Positions 46,881-58,664 of a DNA stretch of 64,000 nt are shown here, in pieces. Numbering within the stretch: position 1 is the stretch's first letter; each line of letters starts with the position of its first letter. The stretch spans positions 24,343,276 to 24,407,275 of the forward strand of contig NC_079379.1 of the NCBI RefSeq assembly GCF_021018895.1. Direction: 5' to 3'. The DNA comes from Seriola aureovittata. Lineage: Eukaryota; Chordata; Actinopteri; Carangiformes; Carangidae. Below the pieces are notes generated by a model. The model was not told the DNA's origin, did not search any database, and was given only the letters and a program-made list of their open reading frames with translations. Position numbers and translations under genes: made by a program.

Positions 46881-47964
46881 AAAAATTGGTGAAGACTCCA
46901 GCTTCCTACAGATGCTCCTCTCCTTCCTGTCACTCTGCAGCTGAGCTCAGCCTCCGTCTCTGTGCACCGAGACTCTCCAGGAGGATCCACGCCGTCTCCG
47001 TCATCCCTCTCCTTCACCCCCAGAGCTCCAGGAGCGTCACGCCACGTGGATTGATGCTGCTTTAGATGAAGAAGGCTAACATAACAGCCACAGAGAGGAT
47101 TGTATCATATTGTGTTGGCCTTGTGTTTCTAAATCGGAGGCATCACACTGATTGAACAGTATTCACTAGAACTGTGCTCACCGGGAAATATTACAAAGAC
47201 CTGAACACCACAATAGCTTGTTTTACAGCTGCACTGTGAATGAGGCTCATCATTTTCATTATGTGCCTGAAAAATATCTAAAATTGTTGTTTTCTGCAGC
47301 TAAAAAGACGCCGCTCATCCCGTGTTACACTTCCTGTGGCACCAACCACGGATCACAACACACTCTGCATGAAACATAACAAAGACAAAAATGTGAGAAA
47401 ATGCAAATAAGTTGCTATATGTTTGTCTGCAACATATTTAGATGAATAATAATAAATGGTTAAAACAACAGTAAACAACTCAAAATACATGTTAATAATA
47501 CATTTCCATTTTTGTTCTTAATACTCAACATTGATGACGCGCTGTGTCATTTTACTATTAGAAATGATGGTTCGTTTGGCAGGTTCAAGTCTATTGATAA
47601 TATCACAAATAGCTATGATAATATAATAATAATAATAATGATATAAAAGAGGGAGATTTAAAGAATGAAATAAAAATATATATTATCATATATTTGTCAT
47701 ATAACAACAGGTAAGGGACACAGACATGTTGAAGACCCCCCTCCAATGAAAATCAAGCGTTTAACCTTGTTAACGTCCTCATGATGTTTTTATATAATAC
47801 AGACACATGATGATGAAATAATCATCAACACCGTGACGGAGTGTTTCCACCTTGAGCTGCAGTGAACCAATGACTCATAGAAACAGATTCAGGGTTTAAT
47901 ACGTCACATACCTGAGGAACCAATCCTGACGACTTGTGGGGACAGGGGGGGCGGGGCTTAATAC

Positions 47965-48105
47965 ACCTGAAAACTTGTCGGTACAGAGAGAGAGAGAGTG
48001 TTAGCATTAGCACAACCGCTAACACTGTGTCAGTCACTGTCAGTTACAAGCTAACAAACAACATAAACAAATAAAAGATGCTAACTGTGCTAACGTTTCT
48101 GACCC
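47965..48105 (-). repeat. 'I' family repeat, partial inverted copy
   Basis: 'gttagcattagcacaacc', 'cagttacaagctaacaaaca' and 'gatgctaac' are the reverse complement of 55575-55685. Confidence 0.5.
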
Positions 48106-49176
48106 GTCTGCTAGTCTCTGGTTCTGGTCTCAGACTCCTCCTCTGAGTCTGGGTCTGACTGAGTCCCTCTGATGTTTCCTCCTCTCACCATCTTGATACT
48201 CTCTGCTCTTTCACCTGTCCACCTGGAGCAACAGGTGGTGGGCAGGGCTCAAGGCCTGATCCAGGTTTCTCAGTCAGGAAGTGAGAGGAGACGAGCTTCA
48301 GACTCAGTTTTTGATTTATTTATTTTTTCACTTTTTATCTGTGAAAACCACGTTAAACAAAATATTAATCATAGCAGAGGATTCTTACAGAGTTTAAAGA
48401 GGAACTTTAAAAAGTTGAGAATTTTAGCATGTCGGCTTCATAAGGCTACTTTACTGAATATTTATAAAATAAAGACATTCAATCTTCTTTCTTTTTCTTT
48501 GAATATGTGGTTATGATGGCCAGATTATTTTAATTTTATTTATTTTAGGAATGTAAGAGTTGAAACTTCATCTCCTGAGCGTGACGTGAAGCTCAGTGCC
48601 TCAAACTCCTCTGAATGCAGCGCTCGTCCATCGTCACAGCGGTTGATGTAGCTCCATGTTTTCAGCTCTTTCATCCTTTTAGCACCAAATATTGAATGAG
48701 GCCATGCGGCTTAGATGCATTACTTCACTGTTGTACCACTGAAATACAATAAAAGCGTTCTTTTGAAAGAGCAGTGGCTTTGGTCTTCCACAGAAGCTCA
48801 ATGTCACCTTGTCAGGTTCAGATGTGGTGCTCTGCACCCACAGCTGCACCAAAGTCCTCAGTTATTCCTCGGCACCGCACCAGCAACCTCACTGTTTGAT
48901 ACCCTGAGGTCTGTCACTCTCTGTTCCCACCAGTGCTCTGTGTGTGAGCTTAGATCCGGCATTTGAAGCTCTGTAGAGCTCCCAGCAGGGACACACCGCC
49001 TCTCTCCCCTCTCAGCCTTAACGGCAACTGTTGAGCAGACTCTCGTCAGACTGACATTTCAATGGTGCTTGACCAGATGTTGTAGAGATTAGGTGGCCTC
49101 AGATGATTAGAAGCAAAATGAGGTTAACGTCACGAGAGTCGTCTTTTCATGAACGCCTCCCATTCTGTCTCCACAG

Positions 49177-49318
49177 GGCTTTTTCCGCCGAAGCATCCAG
49201 AAGAACATGGTGTACACGTGTCACCGGGAGAAGAACTGCATCATCAACAAGGTGACGAGGAACCGCTGTCAGTACTGCCGCCTGCAGAAGTGCTTTGCAG
49301 TGGGAATGTCCAAAGAGT
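49177..49318 (+). CDS. rarb: Retinoic acid receptor beta, coding exon 3 (second zinc finger)
   Basis: The 142-bp exon encodes [15 protein letters not shown] and completes the P box, then the second C4 finger with spacing C-x5-C-x9-C-x2-C (CHREKNC ... CQYC) and the C-terminal extension '[13 protein letters not shown]'. It starts in phase 0 after CCACAG and ends in phase 1 at GTGAGT, splitting the next Ser codon (T + CT). The D box CHREKNC supports RXR dimerisation. One oddity is Ala in 'CFAVGM', where the tetrapod RARs I recall have Glu (CFEVGM); the codon GCA is one base from GAA. All zinc ligands and DNA-contact residues are intact. Confidence 0.97.
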
Positions 49319-49544
49319 GTGAGTACACAGGTGACTGATGTGAAATGTTCTCATGGTTTTGAAAGGAACAGGTTGGTGTTGCCTGGTTTCTCAGGCTTTT
49401 CCACCTGGACCTTGACATTATTTTCTGGAGTCAGTGATTTTTTAAAAATGTTTTACATTTAAAATGACAATTTTTATTTGGAATAACAGTAAAAAAAAAA
49501 AAGAAAAGCTAGAATCACCTCCTCGCGGTATCCCGCCTCCACAG

Positions 49545-49775
49545 ACTAGTTTCAGGTTCATCCCTGTTTATCCAGTCAGAGAAAATATGAACCATTTGTG
49601 TGAAAGTTTGTCCTAATTGCTGTGAAGTTTTCATCCTTGAGTCCAAGTGAATGTTTGTTTCACGTTTGAAGAAGTTCCATCAAGGCGTTGCTGAGATATC
49701 ACGTCCACAAGAATGAGACGGACAACCTGAAAACAATATACCTCCGCCTCTGGCTGTCGCTGCTGCAGAGGCATA
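49545..49775 (-). repeat. DR1/ERE-family repeat, copy 6 (half-site block lost)
   Basis: It shares 'agtttcaggttcatccctgt', 'aaccatttgtgtgaa', 'aattgctgtgaag', 'cttgagtccaagtgaatgtt' and 'caaggcgttgctgagatatc' with copies 4 and 5. The TGACCTTTGACC block is deleted between 'gctgtgaag' and 'ttcatcc'. Confidence 0.7.
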
Positions 49776-50007
49776 AAAAGAAGCTTTATTCATTTTGACT
49801 CATAACTAGTTGCTGTCTTCACATTTTAATCTTTTCTAAGTAAATGAAAGTGTCTCTTCTTGGCTGAACTAAAGGCCCCGTACACCCACCCTGGTGTTTC
49901 CACCTGCAGCTGATCAGACCTCTGCTCAGGTTGGATTTGGGTGGAGCTATAACATTAACATCCATAATTAATTAATTAATCAATCTGAACAAGTCACGGC
50001 GCCTGCA

Positions 50008-50475
50008 CAGACTGTAAATAAAGGTGGACGTCGCCTCTGTGATGTCACACACAGGTTTCTGAAGAGCGGTTTCGAAGCTGAGCTGCTCCACCGTTGCCAT
50101 CTTGGCAGTGCCTGACTCCGCCCCTATATTCTGGCTAATCCAAAATAGGAAAAGAGGTGGAGCTGAGACTTCGGTGCATGCTGGTTTGTGTCAAGCATAC
50201 GCTCACCCACCTGTCACTCAAAGAGGCCACGCCCTCATTCCTCTATAACTTTAGTCCTTAATAAAAATGTAAACAGGTGAGTTATATAAACAGGTGTCAT
50301 GAAGGAGGAAATTAGCTCTAGAGACCAAAACAGTTTCTGTACCAGGCTGTAAACATGTTTATTTCTGCTGTAAAGTTGGACATTTTAACATGGGAGTCTA
50401 TGGGGACTGACTCACTGTTGGAGCCAGACTCTAGTGGTCATTAGAGGAACTGCAGTATCAGGGAGCCCGTTCAGC
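50008..50475 (-). mobile_element. 'F' family non-autonomous element, inverted copy
   Basis: It is the reverse complement of the 39275 copy over most of its length, including 'gacttcggtgcatgctggtt', 'aggctgtaaacatgtttatt' and 'aacatgggagtctatgggga'. It lies about 0.7 kb downstream of coding exon 3. Confidence 0.65.
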
Positions 50476-53438
50476 AGCTAGAGTCAGTGGGCTCTATTCT
50501 AACAGCTGATATGTCTGGTGTTGTATTTACGGCCGTACTGTCCAGTCTGAACTGAAGACTGTGCAGAGACAAGGGACAAGAAGAGTTTAAAGTGCCGGTT
50601 GTTCTGTTTCATGTCTTGTTCTACGAATCATCAGAATTAATTTGTCCTCTGTTTACTACATGATTCACTGGCTGTAGGTGTTGGTGTCTCCAGATGGGTT
50701 TTTGGTGTCAGTCAAAGTTAGTTCAGACACTAATACAGAGCAGAAACATGAGCTATCTAATCTAATCTATAAAGCAAGAATCTGTGTGTGTGTGTGTTTC
50801 TGTAAGTAAGTACAACACTTTGAGTTTGGGACGGTTCAGATCCGCTTCAGGACGATTAAAACCGTCTTTCCGGACGGTTCTGAGCGGTGCTGGTGAAAGG
50901 CTTTTGCCTTCTGCTGCTGTGGATTCCTCCGTGTTCCCGCTCGTCCATTGTCATCAATAGGAAGAGTTTGCATTTCACAGGTTATTGGCATCCTTTGATT
51001 GCATCAGCATTTATGGCTCAGGCCCCAATTCATGGTCCATTAGCTCCATGCTCCTTTCTCTTATGCTGTTTCACACCTCAGCAGAGGAGTCATGGAAAAG
51101 ATGATGTCTTGATATCCTCAGGCTCACCCCCCCATCGGGTCGCTGATGAGAAAGGGGCTATTTTCTATTCTATATTCATGGTTGGAGGTGATGTGGTGTC
51201 GTTCACTCTCTGCTCTGATCGCCTACTCCAGGGGATCCATACCGACTGGATGTTGTGCTCACTGTTGGACGTTAGGGTTAACAATTCAGTCACACGTCTT
51301 TTAGCAACCACATGTGTAAGCTATGGTATTATTATTATTATTATTATTATTATACTGTAGTAGAGAAAGTAATATCACCTGAAGAATTGATCAAGTTAGA
51401 TGTCAAAAAGTGACACAGAAAGAAGGTCAGTTTGTTTCCAGTTTTCAAGGAAATCCAGCGACTTTTTTAGTTTTTCTTTTCTTTTCTCTCAAATGTTTAT
51501 TTATTGAGTTTCAATTTGAAATGGTACAAATAAAGCAACATAAGGCACCAAGCAGACAAGAGATAATCACATGCATCCAATTTAAATCTGCACACATCTG
51601 CAAATTAAACCACTAATGACAATGACCAACATTAATGTATATGGAGATTGTTCAATTCAATTATAATACAAAGAAAATAACATAATAATAATAGAATAGA
51701 TTGTTAATACTTACTTACTCAGAGAGTTTCAGATGAAGCCAAAAAGGACAGTAAATATTCCCATACCTAATAAAAACATAGTATTTTGAATATGTAAACT
51801 AAACATGTTGTATAAAGGACTGTCTGAGTTGTAGCATTAAAACTATGCCATGCAAGAAACATCTGGACTGAATGTGATCTGGGGTTTTGCAGAATCAGCC
51901 GTACACCAGTGTTGGTTGTGACGCTACGGTCGGAGCCTGTGGAAGGTCGTCTTGTGCTGCCTAAATAGAAATATCTCGACCTCTGACCCTGATGATCCTC
52001 GGCACCACAATGAGGTTCATGTCTCCACAGAGTCCTCATGTCTTTTTCATCCGACGTCAGCAGTAGTTTTCACTTTGTCCGGTACTTTGGTTTCTGACTC
52101 TGGTTTCTGCAGAGCTGATGACATTTTCATCAACTTGCATCAGCTGTGTGTCTCTGGATGCACATCAATGAGTCTAATATTGATTTTCTGTTTAAAAATC
52201 TGAGTCGGAGTTTGATGCCAATAAGCATATTTGCCAAAAACCATTTAGTCTTGTCGGTGTGGAAAAAGCCTCTTAACTCGCAGACAATCTTATCACGTCT
52301 ATATGTGGCGCCCAAACCCCCCCTCTTGTTCCAATGTCATATTTTCACAACGCACGTTTCCCATCTGACAACACCCCCTCCCACCCCCCACTCCCCTGCA
52401 CCATTAGGACCATTTGCTTAGACTCGCAGCCCTGGCGGCAGCAAAGACTTATCATCGTTCCTCGACACCCACCTGGTTAGCGTTAGAGAGCTGCCGTGTT
52501 AAGTGCCGTGGCGAGCGGCACTGGCGTGACCACGTGGGCTCCAGATAGATGGTGTTTATTTACCGCTGCATCTGTTTGCGTGCAGAGACAGAGTGCAGAG
52601 CTTGGCAGCACGCAGATGGTCGGCTGGTGGCTTCTTAACAACGGCCGTCATCCATGCTCGCTGCCCCTGAACCACACAACATCCAGAGTAGAGGGAGAAG
52701 AAAACGCCATGCTGCACCGGGAGACTGGAAGCAGCTGTGAACAGACAAATAGAGAGGAGGACAAAAGACAGAGGGTGGGATATTAGTGTTTTACTAAAGG
52801 AGGGGGAGATGAGTGTCTTGGAAAACCAAAGGATGGGGAGTACGACAGTAGGCATCGCTGTGAAGACTCTATTTACCAGCGTGTCTGATTTCCACTCACT
52901 TCATCTCTTGGCCTAACACTCTGGAGAGCACTTCAGAAACACTCAACCACCGCTCATTCACAGTGTTCACTCAGACTGACGGAGAGGCTGGAGGGTTTCA
53001 CCCAGAGAGCACAACACACAATACAGTACAACACACAACACACTACAATACAACACACACTACAGTACAACACACAACGAACAACACATACCTCCAGAAA
53101 ATGCTTAAACCACAGATTTTATTTTTGGATTGAAATCAGATGGTTTGTGCTTTTCATCCCATGACCCCCCATTTTAAATATCACCAGAGTCTCAGTGACC
53201 TATATTTCCAGCAGTAAAGCTGCAGAGAGGTTCTGTTTATCTGTAAACACTGTATCTGAACCTGCATTGGAAGATTTTGGCAGGAGCAGTTAATTACACT
53301 GTGGCAGTAATGTGGATGTGGGACTATGAGGGAATATTAGATTATGTTTTATCAACCATTATCATGATATAACTTCAAATTCATATTATTTCATCAGGGG
53401 AAAAAAACAGAAAATTCATGCGCACTAATAATATATAC

Positions 53439-53700
53439 CAGTGGTTCCCAACCTGCGGGCTGAAAAAAAAAAATAAATAAAAATAATAATAATAATAATA
53501 TAAATATGGATCAGCTGTTTAGAAACAGGAAGATTTAAAAAGGAAAGACGGTGAATCGACAAGTGACACTCTCCGTGGTGCTGAAGTAAGAGACGCATTT
53601 ATACAAACTCATAAAGACAATATCAGGAGCTCTCAGTTCACTTTAAGAGACATATTGTTCAAAATGTTCAGAGTGACCTCGGTTTCCTGAACAAGTGAAG
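53439..53700 (+). mobile_element. hAT-like non-autonomous element, 5' end
   Basis: It starts CAGTGGTTCCCAACCTG, a typical hAT-type terminus also seen (minus strand) at 108-118, followed by an A-rich/(AAT)n stretch. The far end is not defined, so the right boundary is approximate. Confidence 0.4.
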
Positions 53701-53945
53701 TAGCCGTTGTTAGAGTTTAATGTCGCTTAGCGACCTTTGAATCTCTATGGCAACACATTGGAATGTCATAGCCGTCACTTGAATCGTCCCTTTTGTCTCT
53801 CTTTAAACTACGTCACCGACACTTTTCCCTTTGCTCCTGCCATAATTACTACGAACACTAGATGTCGCCTAGCAACAAAACCTAACTATGGGTCATAATA
53901 ACCTGCTGCACGGGCGACCAACGGGCTTTTTCCTTCAGGAGGATC
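53701..53945 (-). repeat. 'G' family repeat, copy 1
   Basis: 'gtctctctttaaactacgtc', 'tttgctcctgccataattac', 'gatgtcgcctagcaacaaaa' and 'gggtcataataacctgc' are the inverse complement of 57200-57325. The pair faces each other across 3.3 kb. Confidence 0.6.
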
Positions 53946-54884
53946 ATCTGAATTAAAACTTTACAGAGTTGTCCGATCCTGTCTCATCGTTAGGACTACA
54001 GTAATTATAAGTTTCTGGGTAGGATTGTTTCATCATCTCAAATGAACCTGAAACAACACCCCCACACCAGCGCAGCCTTGTGCGCTGTTTTCACCCCCGA
54101 GAAGTGATCAAATTCAACATCAAAGTGCAGGAACTTTCCATGTGGAAGTCAGGAGCAGTGATCACAGCCACTACATTATGATGAGAGTCCCCGCACTGGA
54201 CTTTTGTGGTTATTAAAAAGCCATATATTTTAATGGCTTCTTGTCTGATGCATCATTTTGATGTGTCTGCTCACACTTGCAGTAATTTGCTTTGGAGTGC
54301 AATGGTAATTGATTGCCCTGGGTGAGTGATGGGGGGGGGTTGCCACTCGCCACATCGCTGTCTTCCTGAATCACATCTTGTGGCTCGCCGCGTGTGTGAG
54401 GACCACAACCCCCTCGCCAGACAGATTCTCACTACACTGTGACATATGACATACACACACATTTGAACAGATTGAAGACCAGCCCCGCCTTTATATACTA
54501 TTACTCTGCAACCCACCCACCCCCCACCCCTCTGCCATGGGGCAATGTGTTTTTGTATGGTGTGTGTGTGTGTACGTGTTTGCGAACCGCTCACACCACC
54601 AGCTGACTGACTGTCCTCTCTCAGAGAAGCCACTTAGCACTGACAGCATTTCAACACAATCAGCCAGAGCCTCCAGAGCTCGGCTGCTGCTCTTTTAGAC
54701 GGCACACTACAGTCAGTGGGAGCGATATATCAGTCCGGTTGGATGAGGAAGAATCGGGTTATACTCAAATACGACTCCAATATAAGTGAAAGTTGTTCAG
54801 GTACATTTTTACTACTGGAGTACTTGATTTTAAAAACTTCTTAAGTATTTAAAAAAAAATTTTTATGTCAATATATTGTACCCT

Positions 54885-55270
54885 AGTAACTGTATTTATA
54901 CGGCACTTTTCAAAAGAAAGAGAGTGTTGTACAAACATAAAAACAAAACAAGGCAATAAAAGACACAGAGAGGCAAAGTGTCAATTAGCAAGGCAAGTCT
55001 GACAGGGAGAATTATAAATATGTGTGAAAACCCTGAAATAGATAAAGCGGACAAAAGAAAATCAAACCAAAAGTAGAAGCCAAAGATAAAAGCATTGAAA
55101 TCAAGAATTAAAAGCTGCTTTATACAAGTATGTTTTTAAGTCGTGTTTTAAACTGAGGCATCGACTCAGCAGGTAAATCATTTGACCAATCGCAGCATAA
55201 AAACAGCAACTACGACAAACTGTCTGTTAATCTGGAATTAAATAAACACACAGAAACACAACAAACATTT
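54885..55270 (-). mobile_element. Possible tail of an old interspersed element
   Basis: 'ctgtatttatacggcacttttcaa' followed by 'gttgtacaaacataaaa' and 'gcaataaaagacacagag' resembles a common teleost LINE-tail-like repeat. A shorter relative may lie near 21175 ('gtaaagcacctttcaac'). The identification is from memory and weak. Confidence 0.35.
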
Positions 55271-55284
55271 AGAACCAAATGAAT

Positions 55285-55690
55285 CTATATTTTTAATAAA
55301 GCTACATAGACAACATTAGCATTAGCAGATGTTTACTTACCAGTCTTTCTAAGAGCTTCAGCCATCGTTGTGTTTGTAATACAAGAGGTTATAATACGTC
55401 CTGTGAGCAGCTACGTCTTCAGGACAGACCGCAGTGACTCTGTATTAGAAAATGTCGACACAGGCTAACAGCTTAGCATGGTTAGCATGCTAACTTCAGA
55501 AGAAGAGAAGACATGATAGAGACAAGAGCTAACACTGGTGTTTCTTTCCACCTCAGAGACTGGCAGATGTATCAGAACGGTTAGCGTAGTTAGCATCTTT
55601 TACCTGTTTATGTTGTTTGTTAGCTTGTAACTGGCTCAGTGTTAGTGGTTGTGCTAATGCTAACTCTCTCTGTACTAACAAGGTTTCAGG
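55285..55690 (+). repeat. 'I' family repeat, longest copy
   Basis: It contains 'gcagatgtttacttacc', 'cttcaggacagaccgcagtg', 'ggttagcatgctaacttcag' and 'gttagcttgtaactggctca'. Parts recur at 13225, 28460 ('ggttagcatgctaacttcaa') and 47965. It is non-coding. Confidence 0.55.
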
Positions 55691-56417
55691 TTTGTTGCCG
55701 CTGTGATTGGCAGACTAAATGTCCCTCAGTGTCAGTCACACATACAATCTGACATGCCTGTCTTTATTGTCCAATGAGTGAGTTGCTGTTTTTTCCATTC
55801 CTGGCTTGAGTGGTAATTTACTTCAGCCGTGGGCGCGTTTGCAAAACTGGAAAGAAACTGTGAAAATGGAGCTGAAAAACACAGAAATCAAAGAGCAGCG
55901 GGACTCACAGCTGTTCAGAAAAATCCACAAGCTGACAGGATGTTTCAAAGCTGCGAGCCCCAAGGTCAAGACGACCAAAAACCAGGACTGTAATGAGCTA
56001 CACGTGTTACAAACAATTCACTTCACTTCCCTTTTAAAAATCATGTAATTATGCTCTGACTCATGATGATTTTACTTATGGAGCTTGAAAAAGTTGTAGC
56101 CTCGCGTCCCATACTTTAATGTTGCAGCTCTTTACAGTTTGTAAATATTGATTTTAGCCAGAATCACATGACAAGACTTCATATATGTTTTAATCTTATA
56201 CCCCAAACAACTGACAGCAACTGACTCTTCTCCCTCTACAGTGTTCCTCTCATGATGCGTCAGTGCCACAAACATTACAGACATTATTCCAGCCTGTCAC
56301 AGCTACAATACATCACCTTTCAGGGTTTCAAAATATGAATATGTAAAACAGTGAGAGCTGAGGAGAGGCTTCGTAAGCTTTGCCATGTTTTCTGTTGTTT
56401 AAGTAGGCCACTGTTTG

Positions 56418-56418
<1 letters not shown>

Positions 56419-56453
<35 letters not shown>
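56419..56453. repeat. (AT)n microsatellite
   Basis: A perfect AT alternation of about 34 bases. Confidence 0.95.
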
Positions 56454-56455
<2 letters not shown>

Positions 56456-57194
56456 CTCTATTTGTAGATCTGCTTTAAAGGTTTCCAACCCTGGCTTTAG
56501 TGTGTAAATATAAAGGGGTTTTATTGTAAACTAGGGCAGAGGATGTGACTGTTGTTTTGTCAGCCAACGAAGGTCCCTTGGGTGTCTCAGCACTGACAAT
56601 GTGCCCAGCTCTTCCTCTCCAGCTCTGCTCTTGATTATCTTTTTTGGGGGGGGGGGCTGACCAGAGACTTGTGATGTCGGGATGATCATGCTGTGTGTTA
56701 AGTAATGAACCTGATTGGTTTGTTTGAACCTCCTGCTGTGATGGAGTTGGAAGATCTGCACCTCATGCAAACCAGCAGCCTGGTGCTGTGTTGTGGCTCC
56801 TGCCTGTTCTGCACCTGTTTATTTAAAGCATTTTACATAGTTTATTATTCAATTTATTTAATTTCCCCCATGGTCAAGGCCCAGCTGCCATAATCCATAT
56901 GAGAGCAGATATACATGCTAACAAATCCAGCCACTCTCACAGTCCCTGATAACTTCTTTTCTCAATCATATTATTGTATTTGGTCCTTCATTGCAAAATG
57001 AGTTCTACCAGTTTGAATAGTCTTGGTTTTGTCATTGTGTTTTCATCCTTGCTGTCCTCATTAGTTTGATGTTTGAGTTGCATTGATGGGATCATAAAAA
57101 AAAACATCTATTTTTGACTATTTATTCCTGTTGCTAAAACATGTTCACATTGTCCAGACAACAAGGTTGTTCTCAGAGACAGAACAAGCCCACA

Positions 57195-57345
57195 GGTTGT
57201 CTGTGCGGCAGGTTATTATGACCCGTAGTTACGTTCTGTTGCTAGGCGACACCTAGTGGTCGTAGTGATTATGACAGGAGCGAAGGGAAACGTGTTGGTG
57301 ATGTAGATTAAAGAGAGACGAAGTCCAAGTCAGGAGGAAGTGGTG
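57195..57345 (+). repeat. 'G' family repeat, copy 2
   Basis: It is the inverse complement of the 53701 copy, with 'caggttattatgacccgtag', 'gttgctaggcgacacctagt' and 'gattaaagagagac'. Confidence 0.6.
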
Positions 57346-58503
57346 GTGGATGGGTGAGTGTGACACAGCAGAACCGTGTGTTTGATTCGCATGTTCTTTC
57401 TATTATGCATGACCCGTTTGACAAAGTTAACCACGTTGTTATGGTTGTAACCATGGCAACAAAGATCATCTAATCATCTTAATGTTGAGGAAGCAACTTA
57501 TTTTAACCCAAATCACCGTCTTTTCCCGAACCACTCCATGACCCTCGACCCGCGCCGAAGGTAGGTACGCCACTCTCCGTTACAGTCGGCATGTTTATTA
57601 TTGTAACCATGACAACCAAGGTCCAGGAAACCTGCTGCTGTATGGGCGCTATTTCAGTGGACACTCCCACGGGTCGTAGCAGAGGGTTGAAAAAAAAACA
57701 CCTTTGCGTTGCGTTACATTACGTTACGTTTACGTTAGCGGTAACATATGATGTTGCCAAATTGGAGAAATCTCTCTTTTCCTTGGTGGATCCATCACAA
57801 ATACAAGCCACTCACAGGAACAATGTCAGAGTTATAGACCGAGATCTTACGTAGCGTCAAATTTCACTCTGTAATAGTCTGAAACTGTTAATATTTTACA
57901 TTCACCACAATCTTAAAAGGATTTGAAGGCCAGTTGCTCCTCATGCCAAACGTTGCTCTGATGATGTGCATGTTCCGCCTTCGCTGCCCAGCTGCATTCT
58001 TGATTTGAATTGCATTAAAAGAAATATACTGAGAACTTTCCTTTTCAAACCAAACCGACACTCAGCGTCTCGTATGCGTCTGCATGTCTGACCTCAACTC
58101 AATCGGATGAGCAACCAAAAAAAAAAAATCACCAAACCGTCTGTAAGAGGAAACGAATGGAAATGTGAAATTAATTTAAACTGGCCGCACAAATCACACA
58201 ATCCATTTGTGAAGCACTTGAGTTTTTACAGCCACATTTGTTTTCTGCCTTTTTTTGAGACTTTGCCAGCGGCGCTGAGCTGACAGAGACCGGATCAGCT
58301 GACAGAACAGTCTGCAGCTCCAAACTTTCTGTCCTTATATAAGGTCTCACTTCAGAACTCCACAACTTGCTGCATCTGTAAAAAGTAAAACTTCTGTTCT
58401 TCCTCCTCGTGTCCCTCCAACACATTTCCACATTTGCTACAACGATCATCCATTTGCAAACCTTCATTGTTGACGCTAATCCTAATCCTTTGTTCTCCTT
58501 CAG

Positions 58504-58664
58504 CTGTTCGAAATGACCGGAATAAGAAGAAGAAAGAGAGCCCAAAGCCGGACCTGGCAGAGAGCTACGAGCTGACAGCCGAGCTGGAGAGCATCATTGA
58601 AAAGATTCGTAAGGCCCATCAAGAAACCTTCCCCTCCCTCTGCCAGCTTGGCAAATACACCACG
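58504..58664 (+). CDS. rarb: Retinoic acid receptor beta, coding exon 4 (hinge and start of ligand-binding domain)
   Basis: The 161-bp exon completes the split Ser and encodes [16 protein letters not shown], the basic hinge that serves as nuclear localisation signal. It continues through '[16 protein letters not shown]' to '[19 protein letters not shown]', helix 1 of the ligand-binding domain, which is nearly invariant among RARs. The acceptor is TTCTCCTTCAG, the donor is GTGAGT, and the exon ends in phase 0. Human RAR beta has a diverged hinge (ETSKQECTES...) but the same flanks. The four exons total 609 bases, or 203 codons, somewhat under half of the roughly 450-residue protein. The exons for helices 3-12 and the F domain are not in this window. 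Confidence 0.97.

Larger units (their letters stand above)
49319..58503 (+). other. rarb: rarb intron 3 (9.2 kb)
   Basis: The intron is bounded by GTGAGT and TTCTCCTTCAG. Segments not listed separately: 50480-51320, anonymous; 51329-51352, (ATT)n; 51360-53430, anonymous with a CA-rich patch at 53010-53090; 53950-54880, anonymous, including a 54170-54330 stretch with ATTA-type cores; 55700-56410, anonymous; 56650-56657, a G-run; 57350-58500, anonymous. No nested gene is supported. Confidence 0.9.

Noticed and set aside
50887..51360. 157-codon plus-strand frame as a gene
   Set aside because: Ends in poly-Ile from an ATT microsatellite; no domain or conservation evidence.
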